From contig CAVPMN010000020.1 in the NCBI GenBank assembly GCA_963706425.1, positions 1,488,001-1,552,000 on the forward strand: a stretch of 64,000 nucleotides of DNA, given 5' to 3'. Shown one piece after another: positions 33,483 through 42,115 of the stretch. How positions within the stretch are numbered: the first letter of the stretch is position 1; every line of letters begins with the position of its first letter. The notes under the pieces were generated by a model that was given only the letters and a program-made list of their open reading frames with translations, was not told the DNA's origin and did no database searches. Origin of the DNA: CAVPMN01 sp963706425. GTDB lineage: Bacteria; Actinomycetota; Acidimicrobiia; Acidimicrobiales; Acidimicrobilacustridaceae. Position numbers and translations under genes: made by a program.

Positions 33483-35477
33483 GGAGCTGACGACGCTGCT
33501 CGATGAAGTCGACCAGCACGTAGTCGCCCAGCGTCTCCGGCGTGGTGAAGAACGCCCGACCCTTGTTCAGCTCGCTCAGCTTCTCGACGAAGCGCGCGCA
33601 GGTGCGGGGTCGGGTCGAGCATGAACGTGTTGATGCGGATGCCGTCGCGCGTGCACCGGGCCACTTCGCGCAGGGTGGCGTCGACCGTCTCGCGCACGGG
33701 CGGGTAGTTGAAGAAGACATCACCCGACGACGTGATGTGGGCGGTCGGCTCGCCGTCGGTGATCATGATGATCTGCTTCGTGCCGCTCTGGCGGGCGAGC
33801 AGACGGCGGCTGATCTGGAACGCGTGCTGCATGTTGGTGCCGTAGACGAAGTCCCACGAGACCTCGGGCAGCTGCTCGGCTTTCAGCTCGCGTGCCACCT
33901 CGCTGAACCCGACGATGCCCAGGTAATCGCGTGGGAACTGCGACGAGATCAGGGCGTGGAGCGCCATGGCGACCTTCTTGGCCGGCAGGAAGTTGTCGCG
34001 CATGGGCATCGACAACGACAGGTCGAGCATCAGCACCGTGCTCGAGCGCACCAGGTGCTCGGTGCGCTCGACCTCGAAGTCGTCGGGCGAGAGCGAGATG
34101 GGGGTGCCCCCACCGGTGCGCCGGATCGCGTTGCGGATCGGTGCGCTCGATGTTGAGGTTGAACGGGTCGCCGAACTCGTAGGGCTTGGTGTCGTAGTCG
34201 CGCTCGTGACCGGCGCCGACCTTCTGCAGCTCGTGACGGCCCATCTTGTCGTCGGCCAGCTTGCGGAAGAGGTCGTTGAGCGCGTTCTGGCCGACGCGCC
34301 GGATCCCCCTCGGCGTGAGCTCGAAGCGGCCTTCCTTGTTCTCGATGAGGCCGGCTTCCTCGAGCTTGCGGGCCAGCTCGGACATCTGCTCGAGGCTGCG
34401 GGCGGCCTCGTCGCCGAGCAGCTCGCGGGCCCGGTCGATGTCGACCTCGGCGAGGGCACCTGGGCTGGTGGCTCCCCGCAACAGGTTCTCGAGCTGATCG
34501 ATGTCGCCCAGCTCCTGGAGCATCGAGGCGGCTTCGGCGAACGAGAGCGGGTCCTGGCCGCTGAAGTCGTAGCGCCGGTTCCAGCCCATGTCGGGGAACA
34601 TCGACTGCAGGTTCTGGCCGAGCTGATCGACCTGCCAGCGCAGGTCCATGTCCTCGAGGAGCTGCTCGGACAGGCCCTGGAGCTGGGCCCGCTGCTCGGG
34701 AGTCATCGAGTTGAGCATCGACTGCATGGCCGCCATGCGCTGGGCCATGACCTCGAGCAGCTCGTCGAGGTTCTGCGGGTTCTCCGGGAAGAAGTCGCCG
34801 TAGCGCTCCATGAAGCTCTCGAAGTCGGGCTCCTCGCCCTGCTGGCGCTGCTCGAGCATGTGGTTGAGCTCGGCCAGCATGTCCTTCATGCGCTGCATCT
34901 GCTCGGGCGTGACGTCGTTCATCGCCCCGGCCATCTGATTGACGTAGCTCTGCATGAGCTGTTGGCGCAGCTGGTCGAGCAGCTCGTCGAACTTCTCTCG
35001 GGCCTCCGACGAGGTGAACTCGTAGTTCTGCAGGTCCCGCACCATGCCCGCCAGGTCGGGCGACAGCATGTCGAGCTGCATCTGGCGCTCCTGCACGACC
35101 TGCTCGGTGATGTCCTGGCGCCGCTGATCGCCCGACTCGCGGGCTTCGTCGGCCATCTCGTCGAGCGACCCGCGTTCGGTGTCGATGACGTCGCGCAGCT
35201 CTTGGGCGATGTCGTCGTAGACGCCACCGAGGTCGTACTGCTCGAGTCGCTCGCGTCGGCTGCGCCGGAGCTTCTCGAGCATCTCGCGGATGCCCTGGAG
35301 CTGCTCGCCGTTGCGATCCTGGAACCCCGACTGCAACATGCGACGCAGCGCGGCGTTCAGGTCGCCGTGGTAGAGCAGGTCGTCGGTCATCTCCTCGAAG
35401 ATGTCGGACGCGTCGAGCTCGAACCCGACCTGCGACCCGTCCCAGCGGGAGTAACGAGCGCGACGTCCCTGCGGCAT
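33460..35477 (-). CDS. Von Willebrand factor A domain protein, MoxR partner type (two frame disruptions)
   Basis: A large helical N-terminal region (about 400 residues, rich in Gln, Met and Glu) precedes a C-terminal VWA domain with a MIDAS motif DLSLSM (DxSxS) and TDGEPTAH. This layout matches actinobacterial VWA proteins that work with MoxR-type AAA+ ATPases such as Rv0958/Rv0959. Breaks near 34140 and 33600 are each repaired by removing one G, giving NIERTIRNAIRRTGGGTP and HLARFVEKLSELNKG, with a total of 671 residues. ATG 35477 is used. The likely MoxR partner lies 3 kb away at 38433-39845 on the same strand. Confidence 0.82.
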
Positions 35478-35579
35478 AGGCCGAGGGTACCGGCCACCTC
35501 GCCCGCCGCGTCGTCGCGCCCCGTCCGCCGGGCAGTCGCACCCGTGCCCTGCCGGGGACTGCCAGACTGCAGCGGCGGC

Positions 35580-36805
35580 ATGGAGCTGGCCTCCCCGACG
35601 GCTTCCTCTGGGGCACCGCCGCCTCCTCGACGCAGACCGAGGGAGCCGCGCCCGCCTCCGACTGGTCCCGGTGGGAGGCGCTGGGTCGGGCCCCACGATC
35701 TGGCGACGGCAACGGCTTCGCCACCGCGTTCGCAGACGACTTCGCCATGTTGGCCGAGCACGGGCTGACCCAGCATCGGTTGTCGTTGGAGTGGGCCCGC
35801 CTCGAGCCCGAGCCGGGCCGGCACGACCCGGCCGCGGTCGAGCACTACACCGCCGTGCTGCGTGCCGCGCGCGACGCGGGCATCGACATCTGGGCCTGCC
35901 TGCACCACTTCACGCTGCCCGGTTGGTTCGGCGACGACGAGGGAGGCTTCCTCGACGACCGGGCCCGGTCGTACTTCTGGCCCCGCCACGTCGACTGGGT
36001 GGCGGAGACCTTCGGTGACCTGATCGCCGGATGGAAACCCATCAACGAGCCCGTCGCCTACGCCTTCGGCTCGTACCTGATGGGCACCTTCCCACCGGGC
36101 AAGGCGTCGATGGACGACTTCGCCAAGGGACTGCGCGCCATGCTGCTGGCCAACCACGACGCCTGGCGACTCCTGCACAGCGGTGCCAGCCCGGTGGCGA
36201 CGGTGATGAACCTGATGCCCGTGTTCCCCGGCGTTCGGTCGCGCGACCCGGGCGAGCGCGAGGCCGCCGATCGGGCGGCCGAACTGGTCGATCAGGTGAT
36301 CTGGCAGTCGTGGATCAGCGCGCTGCGCGACGGCGTGCTCGCCGTTCCGGGACTGGCGCGCGAGGAGATCCCGGACATGGCCGGTTCGTTCGACCTCGTC
36401 GGGTTCTCGTATTACAGCGCCGCCACCGTCTACGCCGACCTCACCATGGGCGCCTATCCGGCCGACGCCACGACCGGCCCGTTGGGCTATGCCCCGTGGA
36501 GCGAAGGGCTGGCGCTCGTCCTGCGCAGGCTGGCCGACGAGCTGCCGGGTCGGGCGCTGCTCGTGTGCGAGTACGGGCTGGGCACCGACGACGACGACGA
36601 ACGCATCCGCTACCTCCACGACGGCATGGCCATCGTGGGCGAGGCCATCGCCGACGGGATCGATGTGCGGGGCCTCTTCCACTGGACCGCCGTCGACAAC
36701 TACGAGTGGCTGCACGGGTTCGATGTGCGCTTCGGGCTCTTCGACCGCGCCCGCAAACCGAAGGGCAGCGCCGCGGTCGCCCGGCAGTACGCTCTCGGCC
36801 GGTGA
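35580..36805 (+). CDS. Glycoside hydrolase family 1-like protein (beta-glucosidase fold)
   Basis: A short GH1-type glycosidase of about 408 residues. GLPDGFLWGTAASSTQTEGA at the N-terminus is the GH1 entry motif. The acid/base Glu lies in KPINEPVAY (Glu codon 36047-36049) and the nucleophile region is LLVCEYGLGT (Glu codon 36569-36571), followed by FHWTAVDNYEW and FGLFD. The loops are shorter than in 440-480-residue GH1 enzymes and the nucleophile motif departs from TENG, so the substrate is open. The first codons need one missing base between ATG 35580 and GLPDGF, or a CTG start at 35567. It overlaps rpiA by 4 bp. Confidence 0.75.
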
Positions 36806-37464
36806 GCGAAGCGATCGACCGAGCCAAGGAAGCTGCAGGACGACACGCGGCCGCGTACGCGGTCGACGGCATGCGCGTGGGCCTGGGCACGGGCAGCACC
36901 GTGCACTGGTCGATCGTGGCGCTCGGCGAGCGCCTTCCCGACATCGTCTGCACGGCGACCTCGACGCAGACCCACGACCTGGCGACATCGCTCGGGCTCG
37001 ACGTGGTCGACCCCGACACGATCGGCCATCTCGACCTCACCATCGACGGCGCCGACGAGGTCGACCACGAGTTCAACCTCACCAAGGGCGGCGGCGGCGC
37101 CCACACCCGCGAGAAGCTGGTGGCGCGCATGAGCGATCGCTTCGTGGTGGTGGTCGACGAGTCGAAGCTGGTCGATCGACTGGGCCCGTTCGGCACGCCG
37201 CTCGAAGTGCTCGACTTCGCCCCCGGCGTGGTGGCTGGCTGGGTGGAGGCACTCGGCTCGTCGCCAGTCACCACCCGCGCGCAACGAAGCGACAACGGCA
37301 ACCTGCTGATGGACGCGCACTTCGAGGCCATCGACGATCCCGACGCGCTGGCTGGCGCGCTCTCGGCGATTCCGGGCATCGTCGAGCACGGCCTCTTCCC
37401 GGCCTCCCTGGTGGAGCGGGTGGTCGTCGCCGGCGCCGACGGGGTGCGCGAGCTCGTGCGCTGA
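36802..37464 (+). CDS. rpiA: Ribose-5-phosphate isomerase A
   Basis: A 220-residue enzyme interconverting ribose 5-phosphate and ribulose 5-phosphate in the pentose phosphate pathway. RpiA motifs are GLGTGSTVHW (phosphate loop), TIDGADEVDHEFNLTKGGGGAHTREKLVA and FVVVVDESKLV. GTG 36802 overlaps the stop of the glycosidase gene (GTGA), so the two are translationally coupled. Confidence 0.93.
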   Translation: MSEAIDRAKEAAGRHAAAYAVDGMRVGLGTGSTVHWSIVALGERLPDIVCTATSTQTHDLATSLGLDVVDPDTIGHLDLTIDGADEVDHEFNLTKGGGGAHTREKLVARMSDRFVVVVDESKLVDRLGPFGTPLEVLDFAPGVVAGWVEALGSSPVTTRAQRSDNGNLLMDAHFEAIDDPDALAGALSAIPGIVEHGLFPASLVERVVVAGADGVRELVR

Positions 37465-37576
37465 GCGCGGTGCTCACGGTGTGACGTTTGTGTGACAGTC
37501 GGGGTGTGATCCCCCAACCGGCGCGGGATTCTTGGTCAACTCAGTCCGCAGTACCACCACACAGGCAGGGGGCAAC

Positions 37577-38350
37577 ATGAAACTCGGTTCTCGGTTGGGT
37601 GCGGAGTTCCTCGGCACCTACGTGCTCGTTCTCGGCGGCACCGGCGCCGCGGTCTTCGCGGCCGCGTTCATCAAGGGCGGCGAGGACACCGGGCTCGGCA
37701 TCGGCTTCGTCGGCGTCTCGCTGGCGTTCGGTCTCACCGTGGTGTGCATGGCCTACGCCGTCGGCCACATCTCCGGAGGCCACTTCAACCCGGCCATCAC
37801 CCTCGGCCTGGCGGCAGCGCGCAAGTTCGAGTGGCGCGACGCCATCCCCTACCTGATCACCCAGGTGATCGCCGCCATCGCCGCGTCCGCCACCGTGTTC
37901 GTGATCGCCATCAACAAGGCAGGCACGACCAAGGATTCGTTGATGGAGGGCGGCGCCCTCGCCGCCAACGGCTACGGCTCGCACTCCCCGGGCCTCTACC
38001 GGCTCGGTGCGGGCCTGGTGGCCGAGGTCGTGCTGACGGCGATCTTCCTCATCGTGATCCTCGGCGTCACCGACAAGCGGGCGTCGAAGGGCTTCGCTGC
38101 GCTCGCCATCGGCCTGTCGCTCACCCTGATCCACCTCATCAGCATCCCGATCACCAACACGTCGGTGAACCCGGCCCGGTCGACCGGCCCCGCCGTCATC
38201 AGCGCCTTCGCCGGCGAGTCGTGGCCGCTCGAGCAGCTGTGGCTGTTCTGGCTGGCCCCGATCGTGGGCGGCGTGATCGGTGCGCTGATCTACGTGTTCG
38301 TGGCGGGCGACGACAGCGTGTCCGACGCCAGCGTCGCCGGCGCCGACTGA
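37577..38350 (+). CDS. aqpZ: Aquaporin, AqpZ-like MIP channel
   Basis: A 257-residue major intrinsic protein with six membrane helices and two half-helix NPA motifs (HFNPAIT at 71-73 and SVNPARS at 198-200). Arg201 after the second NPA and His186 in helix 5 fit the narrow water-selective filter of AqpZ rather than a glycerol channel. The start is ATG 37577 after a G-rich ribosome-binding region (GGCAGGGGG). It ends just before the second copy of the palindromic repeat. Confidence 0.9.
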   Translation: MKLGSRLGAEFLGTYVLVLGGTGAAVFAAAFIKGGEDTGLGIGFVGVSLAFGLTVVCMAYAVGHISGGHFNPAITLGLAAARKFEWRDAIPYLITQVIAAIAASATVFVIAINKAGTTKDSLMEGGALAANGYGSHSPGLYRLGAGLVAEVVLTAIFLIVILGVTDKRASKGFAALAIGLSLTLIHLISIPITNTSVNPARSTGPAVISAFAGESWPLEQLWLFWLAPIVGGVIGALIYVFVAGDDSVSDASVAGAD

Positions 38351-38360
38351 GCTCACTCTG

Positions 38361-38411
38361 CGAAATCGGTGCGTGAAACACCCCATACGGTGGTTTCACG
38401 CACCGATTTCG
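38361..38411. repeat. Palindromic repeat element, copy 2 (51 bp), between convergent genes
   Basis: Arms of 19 nt (38361-38379 and 38393-38411) are identical to those of copy 1 at 3624-3676. The 13-nt loop is ACCCCATACGGTG; the reverse complement of the copy-1 loop is ACCCCCTACGGTG, one mismatch. The element is therefore inverted relative to copy 1. It lies between convergent aqpZ and MoxR genes. Confidence 0.9.
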
Positions 38412-38432
38412 GGGGTGGTGTGGGGGTCGGGA

Positions 38433-39845
38433 TCAGCCCCGGCCGCGATACTGGGCCCGGGCCCCGACCGCTTCCTTGTTGAGTCGCTTGGCGAGGTGCA
38501 GGCCCTCGAGCACCAGCTCGACCGCGGCCGCCACCGACGCCGGTGACTCGTTGCCCCCGGTGAGGCGGAGCACGGGCTCGCGCAGCTCGGGGATCTCCTC
38601 GACCAACGTGACGTAGTCGGCGGACAGCACGTCGTCTCCGGCGTGGACGACCCGACTCGAGTCGAAGGCGTCGATGACCGGGCGCAGGTCTTCGATGGGC
38701 AGACGGTCGCGGAACACCGTGAGCACCGCCGACTTGAGCAGGTGCTCGATGATCTGCTCGTCGCGCCCCTCTTCGATGGACTCGATCTCGACCTTGCCGG
38801 CCGTCGAGGAGGCCAGCGCGTCGAGATCGCTGACGCGCGGCACCACGTCGGCCTCGCCGTGCACGAGAGCGCGGCGGGTGGCGTTGGCAACGAGCGTCTC
38901 GATGTTCGACACGGTGAGCCGCACGGAGACGCCGGACCGCTGATTGATGTGCGGGCTCTGGCGGGCGAGCTGGCTGAGCTCGGCCACGATCTCGGCCATG
39001 TACTCGGGTACCTCGACGCGCACGCCGGCGGCTTCGAGCGGCCTGGCCTCCTGGCGGGCGATCTCGACCTCGGTGGCGACATCGAGCGGGTAATGGGTGC
39101 GGATCTGCGCGCCGAAGCGATCCTTGAGCGGCGTGATGATGCGACCGCGGTTGGTGTAGTCCTCGGGGTTGGCCGAGGCGAGCAGCAGGACGTCGATCGG
39201 CAGGCGGATCTTGTAGCCCCGGATCTGGACGTCACGCTCTTCGAGCACGTTGAGCAGTCCGACCTGGATGCGCTCGGCGAGATCGGGCAGCTCGTTGATG
39301 GCGAAGATGCCGCGATTGGTGCGCGGCACCAGCCCGTAGTGCAACGTGAGCTCGTCCGAGAGGTAGCGACCCTCGGCGACCTTGATGGGATCGACTTCGC
39401 CGATGAGGTCGGCGATCGAGGTGTCGGGGGTGGCCAGCTTCTCGCCGAAGCGGTCGTCGCGGTGCACCCACGAGATGGGCGCGTCGTCGCCTTCGGCGTC
39501 GATCAGATCGAGCGCGTGCCTCGACACGGGAGCGAAGGGGTCGTCGTTGATCTCCGAGCCGGCGACGATCGGCATCCACTCGTCGAGCAGCTCGGTGAGC
39601 GCTCGGATCATGCGCGTCTTGGCCTGGCCTCGTTCGCCGAGGAAGATCACGTCGTGCCCTGCCAGCAGCGCGTTCTCGAGCTGCGGGAGGACGGTGTCCT
39701 CATAGCCGAGCACACCGGGGAAGAGGGCCTCGCCGGCACGGATCCTCGCCACCGCGTTCTGGCGCACTTCCTCTTTCACCGGGCGGGACACCCACCCCGA
39801 GGCGCGAAGCTCGCCGATGGTCACGGGACGGTCGCTGGCTGACAT
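38433..39845 (-). CDS. MoxR-type AAA+ ATPase (magnesium chelatase-like)
   Basis: A 470-residue AAA+ ATPase. Walker A is FLGERGQAKT, followed by the sensor regions FAINELPDLAERIQVGLLNVLEE and LLASANPEDYTNRGRIITPLKDRFGAQ. RALVHGEADVVPRVSDLDALASS and a C-terminal helical region follow. It resembles the Rv0958-type ATPases that act with VWA proteins as chaperones or metal-insertion machines. ATG 39845 (MSASDRP) is used; the partner VWA protein is at 33460-35477. It starts 10 bp after the stop of the GGDEF-EAL gene. Confidence 0.88.
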   Translation of the reverse strand: MSASDRPVTIGELRASGWVSRPVKEEVRQNAVARIRAGEALFPGVLGYEDTVLPQLENALLAGHDVIFLGERGQAKTRMIRALTELLDEWMPIVAGSEINDDPFAPVSRHALDLIDAEGDDAPISWVHRDDRFGEKLATPDTSIADLIGEVDPIKVAEGRYLSDELTLHYGLVPRTNRGIFAINELPDLAERIQVGLLNVLEERDVQIRGYKIRLPIDVLLLASANPEDYTNRGRIITPLKDRFGAQIRTHYPLDVATEVEIARQEARPLEAAGVRVEVPEYMAEIVAELSQLARQSPHINQRSGVSVRLTVSNIETLVANATRRALVHGEADVVPRVSDLDALASSTAGKVEIESIEEGRDEQIIEHLLKSAVLTVFRDRLPIEDLRPVIDAFDSSRVVHAGDDVLSADYVTLVEEIPELREPVLRLTGGNESPASVAAAVELVLEGLHLAKRLNKEAVGARAQYRGRG

Positions 39846-39855
39846 GACCGTCACG

Positions 39856-42090
39856 CTACAGCGGCGGATCGGAATCACGCGGGTCGGACAGGAGCCGGCG
39901 CTCGAACGCCGAGGCGGGCTCCGGACGACCCAGCAGATAGCCCTGCGCGCGGCGACAGCCCAGCCGCACGAGCTCGTCGAGCTGCACCTGCGATTCGACG
40001 CCCTCGGCCGTCACGCCGAGCGTGAGCGATCCGGCGAGGCTCACGATGGCGGTGACGATCGCCGTGTCGTCGGCATCGACCCCCAGGCCGTCGATGAACG
40101 ACCGATCGATCTTGACGACGTCGACCGGAAGCCGCTTGAGATAGCTGAGCGACGAGTAGCCGGTGCCGAAATCGTCGATCGCCAACTCGACGCCGAGCCC
40201 TCGGAGCTTCTCGAGCACCTGCAGCGACGCTTCGCCATCGGCCATCACGGTGGTCTCGGTGATCTCGAGGCACAACGACGAAGGCCCGACCCCCGCGGCC
40301 CCGATGGCGTCGACCACGCTCTGCACCAGATCGGGCTGGCTGACCTGGCGGGCCGACAGGTTGACCCGCATCACCAGGTCGCGCTCGGGAAAACGGCGCT
40401 GCCACGAGCCCAGCTGCGCGCAGGCTTCGCGCAGCACCCAGGATCCGATCTCGAGGATGAGCCCCGTGTCCTCGGCGATGTCGATGAACTCGTAGGCCGC
40501 CAGCACGCCGAATCGGGGATGGTTCCATCGCACCAGTGCCTCCGCCCCCACGACCTCACGAGTCGCCAGGATGAGCTCGGGTTGGTAGTGCACCTCGAGC
40601 TCGTTCTGCTGCAGCGCGCGGCGCAGGTCCTGCTCGCGACGCAAGCGGTGACGGGTGCGCTGCCGAAGGGCGTCGTCGAACACCTCGACGCGGTTGCGAC
40701 CGTTGGCCTTGGCCTCGTACATCGCCGTGTCTGCGTCGCGCAGGAGATCTTGCGCAGGAGTGGACGGATCGGCGGCGAACGCCACGCCCGCGCTGACCGA
40801 CACGACGGTCTCGTGGCCGGCGATGCCGATCGGCTCGGTCAGCGTGGCCTGCATGGCCCGGGCGACTTCGACCGCCGCGGACGGATCGGTCACGTCCGTG
40901 GCCAGGAGGATGAGCTCGTCACCGCCGAAGCGGGCAAGCGAGTCGCCGGGTCGACACACCTCGGAGAACCGGCGAGCCATCCGCGTCAGCAACTCGTCCC
41001 CAGCGGAGTGGCCGAGCGAGTCGTTGACGGCCTTGAAGCGGTCGACATCGAAGACCACGACCGCAAGCCCAGCGGCGCCGTCGGGGGCCAACCCCTCGAC
41101 CGCGGTGCGGAGCCGGTCGAGGAAGTCCCAGCGGTTGCCGAGGCCCGTCACGGCGTCGTGGCGGGCCTGGAACGACAGCTCGAGCTCGGCCGCCGAGCGG
41201 GCCAGCGCCTGGCCGATGATGCCCGCCGCCGACCGCAACGTCGAGAGGTAGCGCTCCTCCCACGCCTGCTCGGCCCGAACGGCCTCGAACCCGATGAAGC
41301 CGACCAGTTCGCCCTGGTCCAGCACGGGCACCGCCACCGTCGATCGTGCGCCCCGACGTATCCAGAACCGCCGCTCGACCTGCCACTCGTCGGGCAGGCG
41401 CTCGACCCGAGGTACGTAGACGGTCTCGAGTGCGGCCAACGCCCGGATCGACGGGAGGTCGCGCAGCGGCATCACCCCGTGCGTGCGCTCGAAGGCCGGG
41501 ATGTCGGGCGCGGCCCACTCGGCGATGGTGCGCATGACCCGCTCGCGCGAGTCGATCATCGCCAACGACACCCGGTCGACACCGGGCAACGACCCCATCT
41601 CGGCGAGGGCGGTGCGGATGCCGTCCTCGATGCGGTCGGCGGGCAGGTGCACGAAGGCCGACGCGATGCGGGTGAGCCGCTCGTCCTGGCTCTCGGTGTC
41701 GCCGTCGTGGGCGGGGCTCAGGACGACCGCCGCCGCGAACGGCGCGATCTCCGGGCCGGTGACCGCCTCGACCCGCACGTCGATCCACTCGTCGGTCGCG
41801 GTGCGCACCCGCAGCGTGGGACCGACTCCCTCGCCCGCACGTCCGGTCCATCGCTCCATGCGGCCGAGGATGTGCTCGTGCTCGTCGGGATGGAGCAGGT
41901 CGAGCATGCTCTGACCGACGAGCTCGTCGGCCCGCCACCCACCGAGCTGCCGGGCACCGCCCCCGACGAAGCGGACGACACCCTCGTCGTCGATGAGGAT
42001 GATCGTCTCTTGCACCCGAGCGAGAATCGCCCGCACCTGCTCACCCGAGAACCCGAGCCCCTGCTCGCCGGTGTCCTCGGGCTCGTTCAT
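39856..42090 (-). CDS. PAS-GAF-GGDEF-EAL cyclic-di-GMP signalling protein
   Basis: A 744-residue soluble signalling protein. It has an N-terminal PAS domain (about 15-110), a GAF-like sensor (about 125-300, with RSTVAVPVLDQGELVGFIGFEAV), a GGDEF domain (about 310-475) and an EAL domain (about 490-735). The cyclase motif is GGDEL rather than GGDEF, so synthesis may be weak. The phosphodiesterase site looks complete: GAEALVRW, NLSARQ, LEITETT, DDFGTGYSSL and TAEGVES. No membrane segment is seen. Tandem with a larger paralogue 25 bp upstream. Confidence 0.9.
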   Translation of the reverse strand: MNEPEDTGEQGLGFSGEQVRAILARVQETIILIDDEGVVRFVGGGARQLGGWRADELVGQSMLDLLHPDEHEHILGRMERWTGRAGEGVGPTLRVRTATDEWIDVRVEAVTGPEIAPFAAAVVLSPAHDGDTESQDERLTRIASAFVHLPADRIEDGIRTALAEMGSLPGVDRVSLAMIDSRERVMRTIAEWAAPDIPAFERTHGVMPLRDLPSIRALAALETVYVPRVERLPDEWQVERRFWIRRGARSTVAVPVLDQGELVGFIGFEAVRAEQAWEERYLSTLRSAAGIIGQALARSAAELELSFQARHDAVTGLGNRWDFLDRLRTAVEGLAPDGAAGLAVVVFDVDRFKAVNDSLGHSAGDELLTRMARRFSEVCRPGDSLARFGGDELILLATDVTDPSAAVEVARAMQATLTEPIGIAGHETVVSVSAGVAFAADPSTPAQDLLRDADTAMYEAKANGRNRVEVFDDALRQRTRHRLRREQDLRRALQQNELEVHYQPELILATREVVGAEALVRWNHPRFGVLAAYEFIDIAEDTGLILEIGSWVLREACAQLGSWQRRFPERDLVMRVNLSARQVSQPDLVQSVVDAIGAAGVGPSSLCLEITETTVMADGEASLQVLEKLRGLGVELAIDDFGTGYSSLSYLKRLPVDVVKIDRSFIDGLGVDADDTAIVTAIVSLAGSLTLGVTAEGVESQVQLDELVRLGCRRAQGYLLGRPEPASAFERRLLSDPRDSDPPL

Positions 42091-42115
42091 GGTTCGGCTG
42101 GTCCCCGACTCACGG

